From: Lithospermum erythrorhizon
Lineage: Eukaryota > Streptophyta > Magnoliopsida > Boraginales > Boraginaceae
NCBI GenBank assembly: GCA_019722365.1
Contig: JADFUC010001683.1
Location: 868,001 to 932,000, forward strand
Direction of reading: 5' to 3'
Length of the DNA: 64,000 nt
This document shows, in pieces, positions 48,830 through 61,200 of the stretch (position 1 is the stretch's first letter; each line of letters opens with the position of its first letter). A program made the translations under genes and the position numbers. The notes beneath the pieces were generated by a model. That model searched no databases. It was given only the letters and a program-made list of their open reading frames with translations, and was not told where the DNA came from.

Positions 48830-51800
48830 AAAGATTTGGGACTAATCGAAAATGGTAAGTCCTTTTCTTGTTCGATGGTTACTATGTTATGTTCGTCCGA
48901 AATAACCATCAAATAATTAAATTATCCATGTTGTCTGTAACAAACACAAGTGGTAAGATTGAAAAAAAGAAACTGTTGTTACTCATTTTTTACCCAGGTT
49001 CTTGAATGTTGGTGTTTATCAACTTTCTATCCAGCCAAATTCCATTTCACAAGTTCACTAGAGGCAACATAAGGGCAGTCGCTTAATAGATTTTTGAAAA
49101 ATGTTTTTTTATTATTATTGAAAAATGTAATTTCTATCATCATATTTATTTAAAAATTATAACGTTTATTTTTCTAAATTTTATATTTTTCCTTGCTTAT
49201 CTAATATTAGTTTATTCGTCGCCCCTATATAAATTCCTAGGTTCCGCTACGGATTCACGAATCAAATCAGCTATGATTTAGTAAGTCATGAAAGAAGAAT
49301 CAAGACAACATTTATCTCGATATTTAATAGGTACCAATTAAAATCTTTAGATTATGTAAATTATACTTTTCAAAACTCATTTGGTTTGCCCCTCTAGTTT
49401 TTTTTTTATATAATTTGTTGTATGAATTCTTTTATCACCCTATATATAAAAAATTGGTTCAAGTAATTTAAATATTAATTAATTAGCCTACTTCAATTAA
49501 ATAAATAATTGGACTATCTAAATATTAATTCATGAGCCTACTTCGATTAAATAAATAATTGGACGATGCAAATATGTATAAATTAAAATCACAGCCAAGC
49601 ATCTTATGCCTTATATTTGTCATGTAGTAAATGGATCATTAATATTATGAGGAGGATTTTAGTATTTTACTTAGTTGGTAACGTAGGAGGCATGTATTCG
49701 GCCACAATGCGATGAACAATTGAATAAATGTTGTGTTTGATCCTCCTCGTTCTAGTTCCTCTACCAGGGCGGTTCATATACCTTTTCTTGCAAAGAACAA
49801 AACACAATAATTCTCCCTCCTCTCTAAAACCTATTATAGGTACCATCATTTTATTATTATGTTCATCTATGCCTAGGTTTCAAGAAAAATATAGATTTTG
49901 AATGCTTTTATACGCTGACATGAGACGACGGCGGGCCTCGCATCTACCCATCACCACTGTGAAGCTTATCATGAATGCTTCATACTCCAAGTCCGTAGCC
50001 ACCCTGCTGTTATAGCGCCACCAACGCGAGGCATCCTGTGAGCGTGCCTCGACGGCCCAGAATAATTCTATTAACATACTGGCCCAACATTTTATTGTCA
50101 CCAAATACAGCCTGCACCCATCAGATTTTAATTATGCTTATTGCAAAAGCAGTTTTATTCCAAGTAGTTAAGCGAAGTTTAATTTTGTCCTAATTAGCCA
50201 TTGGGGATTATCAAAGAATAAGTCTTATATTAGTGCCATGAATCTGGCGTGATTTACTTCCTAATTTAACGCTGGCCCGTTATAATTTAACGTTTTTAAG
50301 CAATTAATTTCTATTTTTGAGGTCAAATTTTAATTTTTAAGAGTTATGCGTGTTGCTTTAATGTTTTGCTGCGAAAATACTCCCACTATCACCAATACTC
50401 AATGTTTTGCCACTAATTGAAATGAAAGTGCAATTTCGACACATTTAGTTGGACCATTACTGCAATTAACTATTAATCTATGTTCTTGGTTACATATTGA
50501 TGGTGATTAAAATACATAATTTTGAATTACAAAAATCGATATAGTAACAAAAAATTAAGATTTAAGTTATGTTTTTAAACTTTAAGTTTTGAGAACCTAA
50601 TTCGGACTTCATCATAGCAGTTGTGTAATCTTTGGTAGGACATCCTCGTGCTTCTATGTATATATCCCTTGTGTAACTAGTGTCTCAAATGAGTTGTTGA
50701 ACGACTTGTTACCAGTTTGGTTACTCGAGTGGAAAAGCCAATTACTAAATCGACATGATCTGCTAGTATATGATGATTCTTCTGCGCAGCTTGTGAAAAA
50801 AAAGAGTGAAAAGTGATTTATTGTTGTGGTATACAATAAATCATCATACCTTGATGAACGCTTTTGGGGGAATTAATGAGTCGGTACCATCTATAAATAT
50901 GACTCGATAAGTGCTCAAACCGAGCTAGCAGGTTCGATGGCTAAATGTATTCATATAATAAGGTTCAAACCCTCAACCTAAGGGTTCCTATATTACCCAT
51001 ATTCTTTTGGGGACATCCCATAAAATGTACTCATATACTCAGACATTATCACACTCATATCCCTAAATGATAGAGGGACATTTTAATCTTTTATACTATT
51101 TCATAAATAACTGATCGTAGGGGACATTATTTTTGGTTTATGTTTATATATAATTTATGAAAACTATATCAATAAAAATATTTTAAATTATTTTATCGAT
51201 ATAATTTTAACAAAGTGTAACTTATTTCTAATAAAATCAAAATGCATCCATCATTTATGACTAAGAGATGTAACAATGTGTCTATATAATATATACTCCT
51301 ATATACCATAGAAATAAAGAATATGGAAACTCAAGGCAAAAATTTCTCTTGTTTCATTAACTCTTCATCATCAAATGAAAAATCTGACTAACAAGTAATA
51401 ACAACTATACACAATGTCTAGTTTTTTTCATTTGGGGTCGAGGACTTGTTCAACCATGCAAGTGATATTGAATACAAGGTGATAGAAAGGCCCCAATAGG
51501 ATTCATATAACAAAGAACAATGTTTTTTTCCTCTCTCGTCTAGTTACTACTGTTCTCTAGTGCAAGAAACAGCAGGTTTGCCGATTCATAGGAAACACAT
51601 TGGACAACATTAATAGGAACACAAAATAGCATTTTACAAGAATGAATAAGTAATTGGTTGGTGACAGATTGATTGTAGCCAGGTTGAGTCTTATTTTCCT
51701 TTTTTGATGTTGCAGAATGCTTCTTACATATACCCAAAATACAGTTTTAAGTGTTGTTCATCGTCTGAATCCATGTCATAGAAGAAGTTTCTACCTTTCA

Positions 51801-53258
51801 TGCATATGTACAATAATAATAAGCTCAAACATTGCTTGATTATTTCCACCTAACATTACTAGAGAAATAACTAAAAGGATAGGAAATCAAGCATTTCCAC
51901 TTTAACATTACTTAGAAAATTCAAAAAGGATGGATGGAAAATTGTCATTTCGTTGTCGTTTAGGGCTATAAACGACAGAGAAAGAACATAAAGATTTTAT
52001 CGTTTAAACGATGTATTTTAAAGTTTGTATAAAGAAATATATAAATCACAATGTTTACAAAAGAATGAGCCAGACTAGATTATAAAGAAAGGCTTGTATC
52101 ATATTCTAATTAATACAAATTTGAATATTGAGGCATAAAATCAACCAAAGCTGAGTTCTTTCATCAAAACTGTTATCCTGCAGATTTGTGTATGAGTCGT
52201 CAAGAAAACTCCTCCAAGGATGAGACAGTGATAGTTCCTAAAGAGATTTCTTGATCCAGCATTGATCGAGGATAATGCTATAGAGGAATGGTTTTTGAAG
52301 AAATTGACCTTTGGTTGCTTCAATCAACTGTTAATGTAAGAAAAGCTTTGACCTGCATTGGAACCAACAAAGGGTCAGATATGGCTGATTGACCAAACTG
52401 GCAAAAACCACAGATGAGTTAAAATGACTGTTAGTCCACTGCAGCATATACATTAAGGATGCTTGGTTGAGCTTTCTTCTGGAAAACGACCAAACTTGTA
52501 AGCCACATCGGAGTTTAAGTTTTCTTCCAGGGTACTCATGTAAGTTTGTGAAAGAATCTTAACCAAACACCCTCTGAGATCCATCATACAAGATTAAACA
52601 CTGATGTTACGGAATATAAAGTGGATAAACATGGTGCACTTAATTCCTCAGAACTCTAGAGGTGTTGACCTTCCCAATCTATTTCCATCACATTTGTGTT
52701 GGTCAGAAGTTCTTATCTTCAATATATCTATTTGTTTTTGGTATGATGAATACCTAGCAACTGGAGGCAATACCCTTATCCTCGGCCTGCTATCCCAAAT
52801 CTCAACGATCTCTTATATTTATTTCTTTTTCCCATCTTCCATTTATAAATAAATGATTCTGTTTCGTGCTATACATGTAAATGAGAGACTTTGAAGGGGT
52901 ATAAAGATGTGTGGGGAGAAGCTTATTTGTAATCAGTAATCGATTTTGGACCATCTATTACCAAATGGATGTAAATGTTCAGAATCAGCAATCGATTTGG
53001 ACCGTCTGTCACTCAAATGGATGTAAAATGTTTTATTTATCTGGTTTAGGGTGGGTAGAGAAGAAGATTGTTTGGTGGTTGACGAAAATGAAATTAAGAA
53101 TGGTTTAGGATCTAATTGCTACTTAGACGAGAGAGAAGCAATTTGATATTGTATAGCAAACGCTATCATCCACGGAAATGAAAACTTTTAGAGGGATCTA
53201 AGGAGCTCACTCTCAAAATCTTTAAATGAGAAATAAATGAATTATGAAGCATACTTAC
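48830..53258. other. Long spacer without a confident gene
   Basis: Two short minus frames at 49667-49849 and 49880-50104 sit in locally GC-richer DNA and read like coding sequence (for example RSQDASRWWRYNSRVATDLE), but match nothing I know and have no clear splice link. Between about 51.35 and 52.6 kb the minus strand has exon-like composition. It could hold downstream 3' UTR exons of the zinc-finger gene, with a candidate acceptor CCAATGCAG near 52353. Otherwise the stretch is AT-rich non-coding DNA. Confidence 0.4.
52931..53034 (+). repeat. 52-bp tandem duplication
   Basis: Units at 52931-52982 and 52983-53034 share AATCAG.AATCGATTT, TTGGACC.TCT and AAATGGATGTAAA. There are several mismatches, so it is not recent. 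Confidence 0.75.
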
Positions 53259-56229
53259 CTAATAGAGCTTAGGCTTTGCTCCCTGTTTTACTATGCGCTT
53301 CAGTTTTTGTGAGCCATTTCTCACATCTCTGCAGCACATGCAAGTATACATATCAGTCACCTGTAGAACTTAGTTTATGTAATCCAGTAGCATGAGAAAA
53401 TACCTTTGGTACAAATAAACAACAACGTAGAATAAAGGGATCAACAGCAGTGCAAATATTGTAATTGCCATGTAGAATAAATTTGTATTCTTCTGCAAGT
53501 ATAGAAAAAATTGAAAATGTTAAGGAAATATTTTCTGATAAACAATGGAACCTTATTAATTAGTTGAAGAAATATATAAAAAAGAATTACATTGGACACA
53601 TCATATAATCCACATTATCTTCCATTTTGCCAGTTCAGTCAATGTCGAACAAAGGCATATATAAAGAAGCCCACCCTACCACCTCTCCAGAGCAGGCATG
53701 AGCATCACAAAATTGAAGCAAAAATAAGTCTACATGAACAATAACAATATCATTTAGTTCAACTGAAGTGGCATGTCTGGAATGTTTTCACATAATTTCA
53801 ATCCTACCATGAAGACGAGTAGCTGACCGGCCTTGATTCAAAGGAAAGCAGCTATCAGCAATTTCCTGCATATAAAGGCGCACTTTAAGCAGAGGAAAGG
53901 TGAACTAAACAACGATTGAAATATAACAAACAAACTCAGACGGTCAGACCTCACACATATGACGATTCCTAGAAACTGCCGCAGGATTGCATTTTGTTTT
54001 AGGAGGCTTTGTTTCCATCACGAGATCACAATGCAACGCTCCACATAACTCTGCCATGCACTTCCCATGACTCTGAAAAGAACGAGATTAATTTATTTGC
54101 ATGCGATAGAAGTAAATACAACTGATCATTGTACTTAAATAAAGAATCTAATTCTACCTGCTGACTCACACTGTTATATGTCAATTGGAATTTACTACTA
54201 TAGCATGCATACATGTCTTAATTAAAATAATATGGGGCATGAAAACTCCTTGTGAGAATACTGTTGTATTTTCTTGCTTTAACTGCTGAAACGAAGGTAA
54301 TCAATCCTGGAAATCAAGATGATATAGAACGGCCTTTAAGTTGGATCACTTCCGCAATTAATATGCTTCAATATTAATAATATCCCAAATATTGATCTTT
54401 TCAATAAGCATTTTAGATCAAGTCCCTTTCAACTTTCCCTCATCTAGCTTAACATTATCCTATACATGATAGCAAATCAACATGAAGTTCACAAAAAATT
54501 GCTATAGAGAAATGAATCACTAAGACGAGAATATGTTTTTAAGATCGCCAACCAAAATTCTAAAATGCCCATATGTTACGGATTACAAAATGCATAATGA
54601 ACAAGAAACAGAAAGAACTTCTAGAGATCAATCTAAAAATTCCAACCAGTTTAAAATTCTGTAGGACTTCATTCTCTATCACTAGTATAAGGTTCTTGAA
54701 ATTATATACAGTACATCGGTATTTTACTACATAGAGAAATTCTGCTTACAATATTAAGAAGATTATAGTGTCTGTTATCAAAATGCTGATCAAGGAACCT
54801 TTCTCCTCGGAATGCTTTCTTGCAGTACCCACATCGCCATTCATTTAAATCTACAAGAATCTTGTGAGCCTCATGATCTCTGAAAATATTATTTACGGGG
54901 TGAAGTCTACACTGGATAGGAAGCTCGTATCTTTCTCGTTCTACAAATGGCATTACATACTGCACAGATCATAAAACTACAATTTTATTCAATGACGACC
55001 AAACGAAAATATGAAATGAACAACCCAATGCATATCTAACAAACTATTGAAGATACCTGATTAATAGCTCTCCATGCTAGCCGACTTCTCTCTCGTGAGC
55101 AATGTATTTCATGGGCTTTAGGTTCTTTTTCCAGAGTCCTAAGAATTAGAAGAAACAATCTTAGCTACAATCATTGCTAATCGAATAGTGGATGTACGCA
55201 ACATTAAAGTATCTGTAAAAAATAGCTGCTGTTTCAATAACAAAACAATAATTCTAACTTTGGCAGTTAAGTAGGTGTTGAAGACTTAATTGGACGACTA
55301 AAATTCGCCTGAAGGATTAAAGTATGTAATATGGATCATACATTATTGCTCCTTATTGGATTAATAAAGACATAGAAACTCCGGAATGTAAGTACACTGA
55401 TCTTAAATTTATTAACTCATAGGTTTCTTGCTATATGCGCATAAAGATAGTTGTGTTCACTGTTAAAAATTCTAAGTCATTTAATCCTTAACTTCTGCAT
55501 TTTCGATCTTTAACCCAAATCAGTCATTATAAACAAAAGGGTTCCAAAGTCAACTACACGAGTCTAACAACATTTGTGAGATTAAAACATGGAGAAACTT
55601 CAAGTCTGTATAAATTAAGCAAGGAAATAGGTGCGTCGGATTACCTTGATGTCGAAAGGGATATATCCTATGTAGAAACAAAAAAAGCTCAAAATGTAAG
55701 TTCAATACAATTTAAGCAATATCTTAAGATGGCCAAGAAAAATATCAAAGTTTGTAAGTTGTGTACAATTGAATGATATCAATATGAATCTTCCCTGACC
55801 AAATTCCATAAAAAATACTCGTAATATATCTTAATCAGACCATAATTGAATTGGGAATAATTAAAATACATCACGAAATGTGAATAAATAACAGACATTG
55901 AATATTAAATAACAACTTCCATTCAAGAGCATCAAAGATGACAGCTTTAACTATGAAGGGAAAAAAACAACAAAAATGTGAAGCAATGACACATCATTGA
56001 TAAACAAATAAAAATATATATCACAACATCAGAACATAACACCAATTTGGAACATAGTGAACAAGAATTCAATTAAAAGTGCGTTCTATAATATGGGTTT
56101 GTTTTCAAGAACATGAAAGATCACGACTTTAATTATGAGAAATTATATAGTTACCTGATTATGGTATGATAAAGAAGGAGATGAAACAGAGAGTATACAA
56201 GTGATCAATACAAGAATGGTATTTGTCAT
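53259..56229 (-). CDS. Membrane-anchored C2H2 zinc-finger protein
   Basis: Nine exons on the minus strand: 56229-56155, 55667-55645 (23-nt microexon), 55138-55057, 54959-54750, 54072-53950, 53865-53808, 53729-53680, 53492-53404 and 53328-53259. They join to 259 residues with all phases consistent. The N-terminus MTNTILVLITCILSVSSPS is a signal peptide. A C2H2 finger C-x2-C-x12-H-x4-H lies at C103, C106, H119 and H124. Further conserved Cys are in KCMAELCGALHCD, KCNP, CFPL and QFCDAHACSG. One transmembrane helix (about 212-235) is followed by a short basic tail ending KQGAKPKLY. It resembles a conserved plant family of unknown function. With a signal peptide and many Cys, the finger may be lumenal and not DNA-binding (inference). 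The exon 7 donor could be three bases earlier (53683). Confidence 0.8.
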
Positions 56230-58245
56230 TGATCTTTACTCTTCTTACTTCTGCAATGCAACTCGCTGTTTGCCAAAACACAAGACGTTCTTGGAGTTTG
56301 TTATAATTGTTGCACAAATATTTCTTCATTTATTCCATCGTTAATTATTAAGGGAGCATTAATGTTAAATTTATTGAAATGCATTTAATTATTTATTTTT
56401 ATCATACTTGGCTTTATTATTCGTGATTTTTCTCTGTTTCGTTAATTTTACCTATCAATATTAAAACGACGCCGAAAGTCAAAATTGTGTCTCGAAATTA
56501 TTAAGTTAAAAAAGAATGATGTTTAGATACTAAAAACAAAGAGAGTGTACGAACGCCATTTCGTCATTTGCATGAAATTATGTCAGTTTTAGATGACTAA
56601 TTAAGATTTTGTAATAAAATTTAAATTGATTGTTTTAAACTTTTGATAAACTATTGATGTTGTTGTTGGGGATGATTATTTAAACACAACATAATCTCAA
56701 AGTTTCTCAATTTACGTATTATCACATATGTTAACTAATACATAATTGGATTGATCACATACCTCCGCCATTAGAACGCTAGTAGATTTCTCCACGAAAG
56801 ATTGAAATCACCAAAGTTCTTCAATTGAGAAAAGTGTGTTTAATATATTGTTTTGTTATGCATACAATTAGATGGAGAATATGATGCTATTTATAGGTAG
56901 ATGGAGAACCTTTCAAACTCTTCATCATAATCTTCATATTAACTATCCATCAAAGCTAATAATGTAAAGATTTGTAACTCTTGTAACATATGTAATGAAT
57001 TTGCAATTTAATATGAAATTTAAATATCCTACTAACACCATAATAACGGTGGTAGTTAATTTAATAAAATAAAACTGCCTTACAAGCTATTCAATCTAAT
57101 GTCAATATTTTATTTAATCTATATATTATTTCTATCTTTAAACTTTAATTTATTCGTAAGAAAAAGGAAAAATAAATTTTTTGTTAAATTATCGTTATAT
57201 ATACGCTTTTTATAAAGAGAATGGCTATTTCAGGCAACAATTAGTTTAACCTTATGGACCTGTTAAGGCACTAATACAAACTTCTATGACTAAGCTTTTG
57301 CCTCTTTAATAAACTTCGTTAATCATTAATTGTACAAACGGCTTCGATAGAAATTTATTCAATTAATCTAAAACAAGCAACCTTTTATTGATGGCGGATT
57401 TATTAACTTGGTTTAGAATCAAGTTCGAAAGTAGGCTCGAAAACGGCTGAAAACATATTGAAAAATGATTTCGAACTTGACTTAGGAACAGAGTATCCGT
57501 TTCCATAATCGGCTAGTTCGGATAAATATGGAATCGTTACGCGATTCTCTTATTATTAATATAGAATAAAATATAAATAACAAAAAAGCCAGATATCACC
57601 TAATATAAATAATTATAAAGTTCATTTCTTTATATCTAGCCTTCTTCTCGAAATGATTGTTTTCCCATATTTTAAATTACTCGACTTGCTAATAGGTCTA
57701 ATCAAATCTAGATCCAATAATTAGTCCTGCCACCAGACTGCATAACCACATTCGTGAGCTCGCACTGACTCAATTATTCACTCGATTGATTATCTACTAG
57801 TACAAATAGAAATTATTATTATATTAGATATCCGAAAAACCGAAATAATAAGACAATTATCCGAGTCAATAAAATGAATATTCGTTCAAGTTATCCGAAA
57901 CCCGATTCGGTAACAACGCAAACGAAAAGTAAAAGGATACTCGACTAAAGTCTCCATTGGTCCTTCGTGAAGAAGAAAAAACAGGTCCAAACGCGTATAA
58001 ACAAACAATTTAAGAAGACCCTTAAACCAAACATTTCAAAATCCGAAAACACTCTTTTAACTACCTTAATAACCAAAACACAAACCCTTCAGATCCCAAA
58101 CACTCCCTTAAATCAAACAATTAAATTCAAATTGGACAATTAATTTGGGACACACACCATACTCCTCCACGAAACTGGACAATTAATTTGGGACACACCA
58201 CTCCCCTCTACCAAATTGGACAATTAATTTGGGACACCATTTGAA
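56230..58245. other. Divergent intergenic region
   Basis: Upstream regions of the zinc-finger gene (minus) and the callose synthase gene (plus). The sequence is AT-rich and I saw no coding exon. A 34-bp near-repeat CTGGACAATTAATTTGGGACACA / TTGGACAATTAATTTGGGACACC recurs three times at about 58130-58240, just before the callose synthase ATG. Confidence 0.45.
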
Positions 58246-61200
58246 ATGAGTAGGGTTTATGATAATTGGGAGAGATTGATTCGAGCGACGCTGCGGAGGC
58301 GGTCGGGGCAAGGCCATGAACGGAGACCTAGTGGCATCGCTGGAGCTGTGCCGGATTCGCTGCAGCGGACGACGAATATTAACGCCATTTTGCAAACTGC
58401 TGATGAGATTCAAGCTGAGGACCCTACAGTTGCCCGAATTTGTAAGGACTTGTTTATTTAATTGGAATGTTTTTGTGCCCAAATTATTGTCAAGTTTTGC
58501 AGAATTTGTTGATATTTTACTCCTCTGTCCCGAAATGATTGTCCAGTTTTGTAGAATTTGTGAATGTAGCTGGAATGTGTTTTGTGTAGTATAATTGTGA
58601 TAGTTTGTTAGCTTGTCCCAAAATGATTGTCCAGTTTTGCTAGAATCTGCGTGAATATACGGATGTACCTGGAACGTGTTTTGTGTAGTATAATTTTGGT
58701 AGTTTGTTACCTTGTCCCAAAATGATTGTCCAGTTTTGCTAGAATCCGTGTGAATATATGGATGAAGCTGGAATGTGTTTTGTGTTTCGACTTTCGATTG
58801 TGAATGACTTCGTGGTTTGTTAGGTTGATATGTTTGTATGGTGTGGTTGTAGTGTTTTACTCCCTCCGTCCCAAAATGTTGTCCAGTTTTGAATATGTTT
58901 TAAATTTGAGCACAAGTATAAATGGAAGTTTGTTTTGTTTAATTTTTCTATTTGCAGCTGTAATATTTATTCCCTTCGTTCCAAATAGACGTCCATTTTT
59001 AAATTCTCATAGTTGATTTTCTTAAAGTTTGAACCCAAGTATTTATATATATGTTGTATCAATTGAGACTATTAAGTTTGTTAGTTTTCGACCATTGAAA
59101 GTCAAAGTGGACAATATTGTTGGGATGGAGGGAGTACTATATTTAGTCAAAATTGGTCTTTACATATTAATTATAAGATATGTTTGCATATTGTTTATTT
59201 GTCCTAGGGACATGTTTATTAGTGATGGTCTTTAGTTGTTATAGAATAAGTTGAGTCAATAATGATGTCAAGTACATAATTAATTTTGAATGCTTTTGAA
59301 TTACGATTTAGACTTTTCCTTTTATTATTGTCGTGATTAAGTTGGATGTTGGAAAGAGATTAAGTAATGAAGTTTGTTCGACCATTATATGACATACATT
59401 CAGCCTAGTCTCTTTTATTTATTTATTTTATTTTTAATTTTATTATGGAATTAGTACATACCTGAAATGCTACTGCTCATAGTTTACTAGTTAAGTTGTT
59501 AGTTATTATCTTCATTGATGAAATTGGTACTATTATTGTTTAGTGCTTTTATAATATTTTGGCTTATGGAGCGTTTTCTGTTCATTTCATCAGCCTAACG
59601 TATTCCTGTTGGAATTCATTTGTTTACACCAAATCATATCTAAGGTTGTGAATAAACGAACGAACTAATTTGATTTAGTTGTTGCGAGAAATCTATAGTC
59701 CCATTTTTTATTGCCGCTCTAAAAAAATGTTAATATTTAAGACTTAAACTGCGTTGCTGAGAGCAGCAGCCAACATTAACTGGGATGTAAGCCACGTAGC
59801 TTTTCCTGATAAATTGGGTCATTTTAGATGATCTTTCTTCCCTTCTTTTTGCTAGTGTGTGAGCAGGCTTACACAATGGCACAGAACTTGGATCCTAACA
59901 GTGACGGTAGAGGTGTTCTTCAGTTTAAAACTGGCTTAATGTCAGTCATCAAGGTACTTCTATTCTATCTTGTCTGCTCAACTTTTTGGTTGGACTATTT
60001 TACTGTTAATACCATGTTTGTATACAACTCATGCACACACAGTAGAATAAGAACGGATACAGTGTCAAAAACAATTTAACTGTCTTGAGTTTAATGTATG
60101 TGATCAATGACTATTATTTTCACCTGTTTGCTATAGTTGTTGGCCACTCTACTTTTAAATCCTGCATGCAACGCATGAAAAAAAAGATGGGGCAAAGTGA
60201 CAAAATCAATTCATATCTTTTTATCTCGTGTGCTGTTCCGGTTGTTATGTGCCCTTCGGTGTATCTTTATACTTTGTTGGTCAACATTTGAGGTTATTTG
60301 GCTGATCTAATATGTTCTTTTGCCAGCAAAAACTTGCCAAAAGAGATGGGGCTAGAATTGATAGGAGTCTGGATGTTGAACGCTTATGGAAATATTATCA
60401 GCAGTTCAAAAGACGTCACAAAGTGGATGATTTACAAAGAGAGGAGCAAAAATGGCGTGAATCTGGAACTTTCACTGCTAATGTTGGGGAGTATGTCATC
60501 ACTGCTGTAGTAGCCTACTAATATTAATATATGAGTTTTGATGTTCACCGATAAGATTGAGTTTTGAGGTTACTTTGTTCGAACTTGCTAAATATTTTGA
60601 AATTAAAGTTACGGGCTGATTAAATACTAGCTTTTAGAGTCATCTACGTATTTCGCTTTTGTTATTTTTTGTTCTGATATATTTAGCAGAAATTTTACAA
60701 AGAATGGAAGGTAGTATTAGGACATGGATTAAGTATTAATAATTCATTATTTATTCAGTATAGTTGATAAAAAAACTGAGGGAGAAATTTTATAGCATCT
60801 TGTAGTTGTTGATACCACACTTGTATCTATATGCACAATTTACTGTTGAGTAATCAGTGACTTATAATTTCTTTGGCTATGATTACTCTCCTTTGTTCCT
60901 CGTCGAGTAAGCTCAATCAAATTATCATTTCTGAAAATAAACAATTCTTTTCTATTTTAGTTGCATTTCTTTTAAAATTTTGATTTCTTGCAAGTGTTAT
61001 GGTTCTAGCTCTTCTCATGTTGCCTTCTTCTGATGTAGTTCATGCATTGTTATTGCATCCCTTATATGCTAGTTGGACCATATGTTTCTCATTTCCAATA
61101 TGATTGTCTGAAAGAAAAGCAATATATGATGACATATAAGGGTACAGTTACATAGTAAAGCTAAGTCAAAGCTACACCTTAATCATTCCGTTTCCTTTTG

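Noticed and set aside
52141..52323. 60-residue minus frame as a separate small gene
   Set aside because: It has no start context or family match; the stretch is better explained as possible 3' UTR of the upstream zinc-finger gene.
21272..56229. A biosynthetic gene cluster involving the methyltransferase and neighbouring genes
   Set aside because: Neighbours are a co-chaperone, DUF789, a DNA-binding-like protein, a GRAS factor and a membrane zinc-finger protein, with no shared pathway and no other biosynthetic enzyme.
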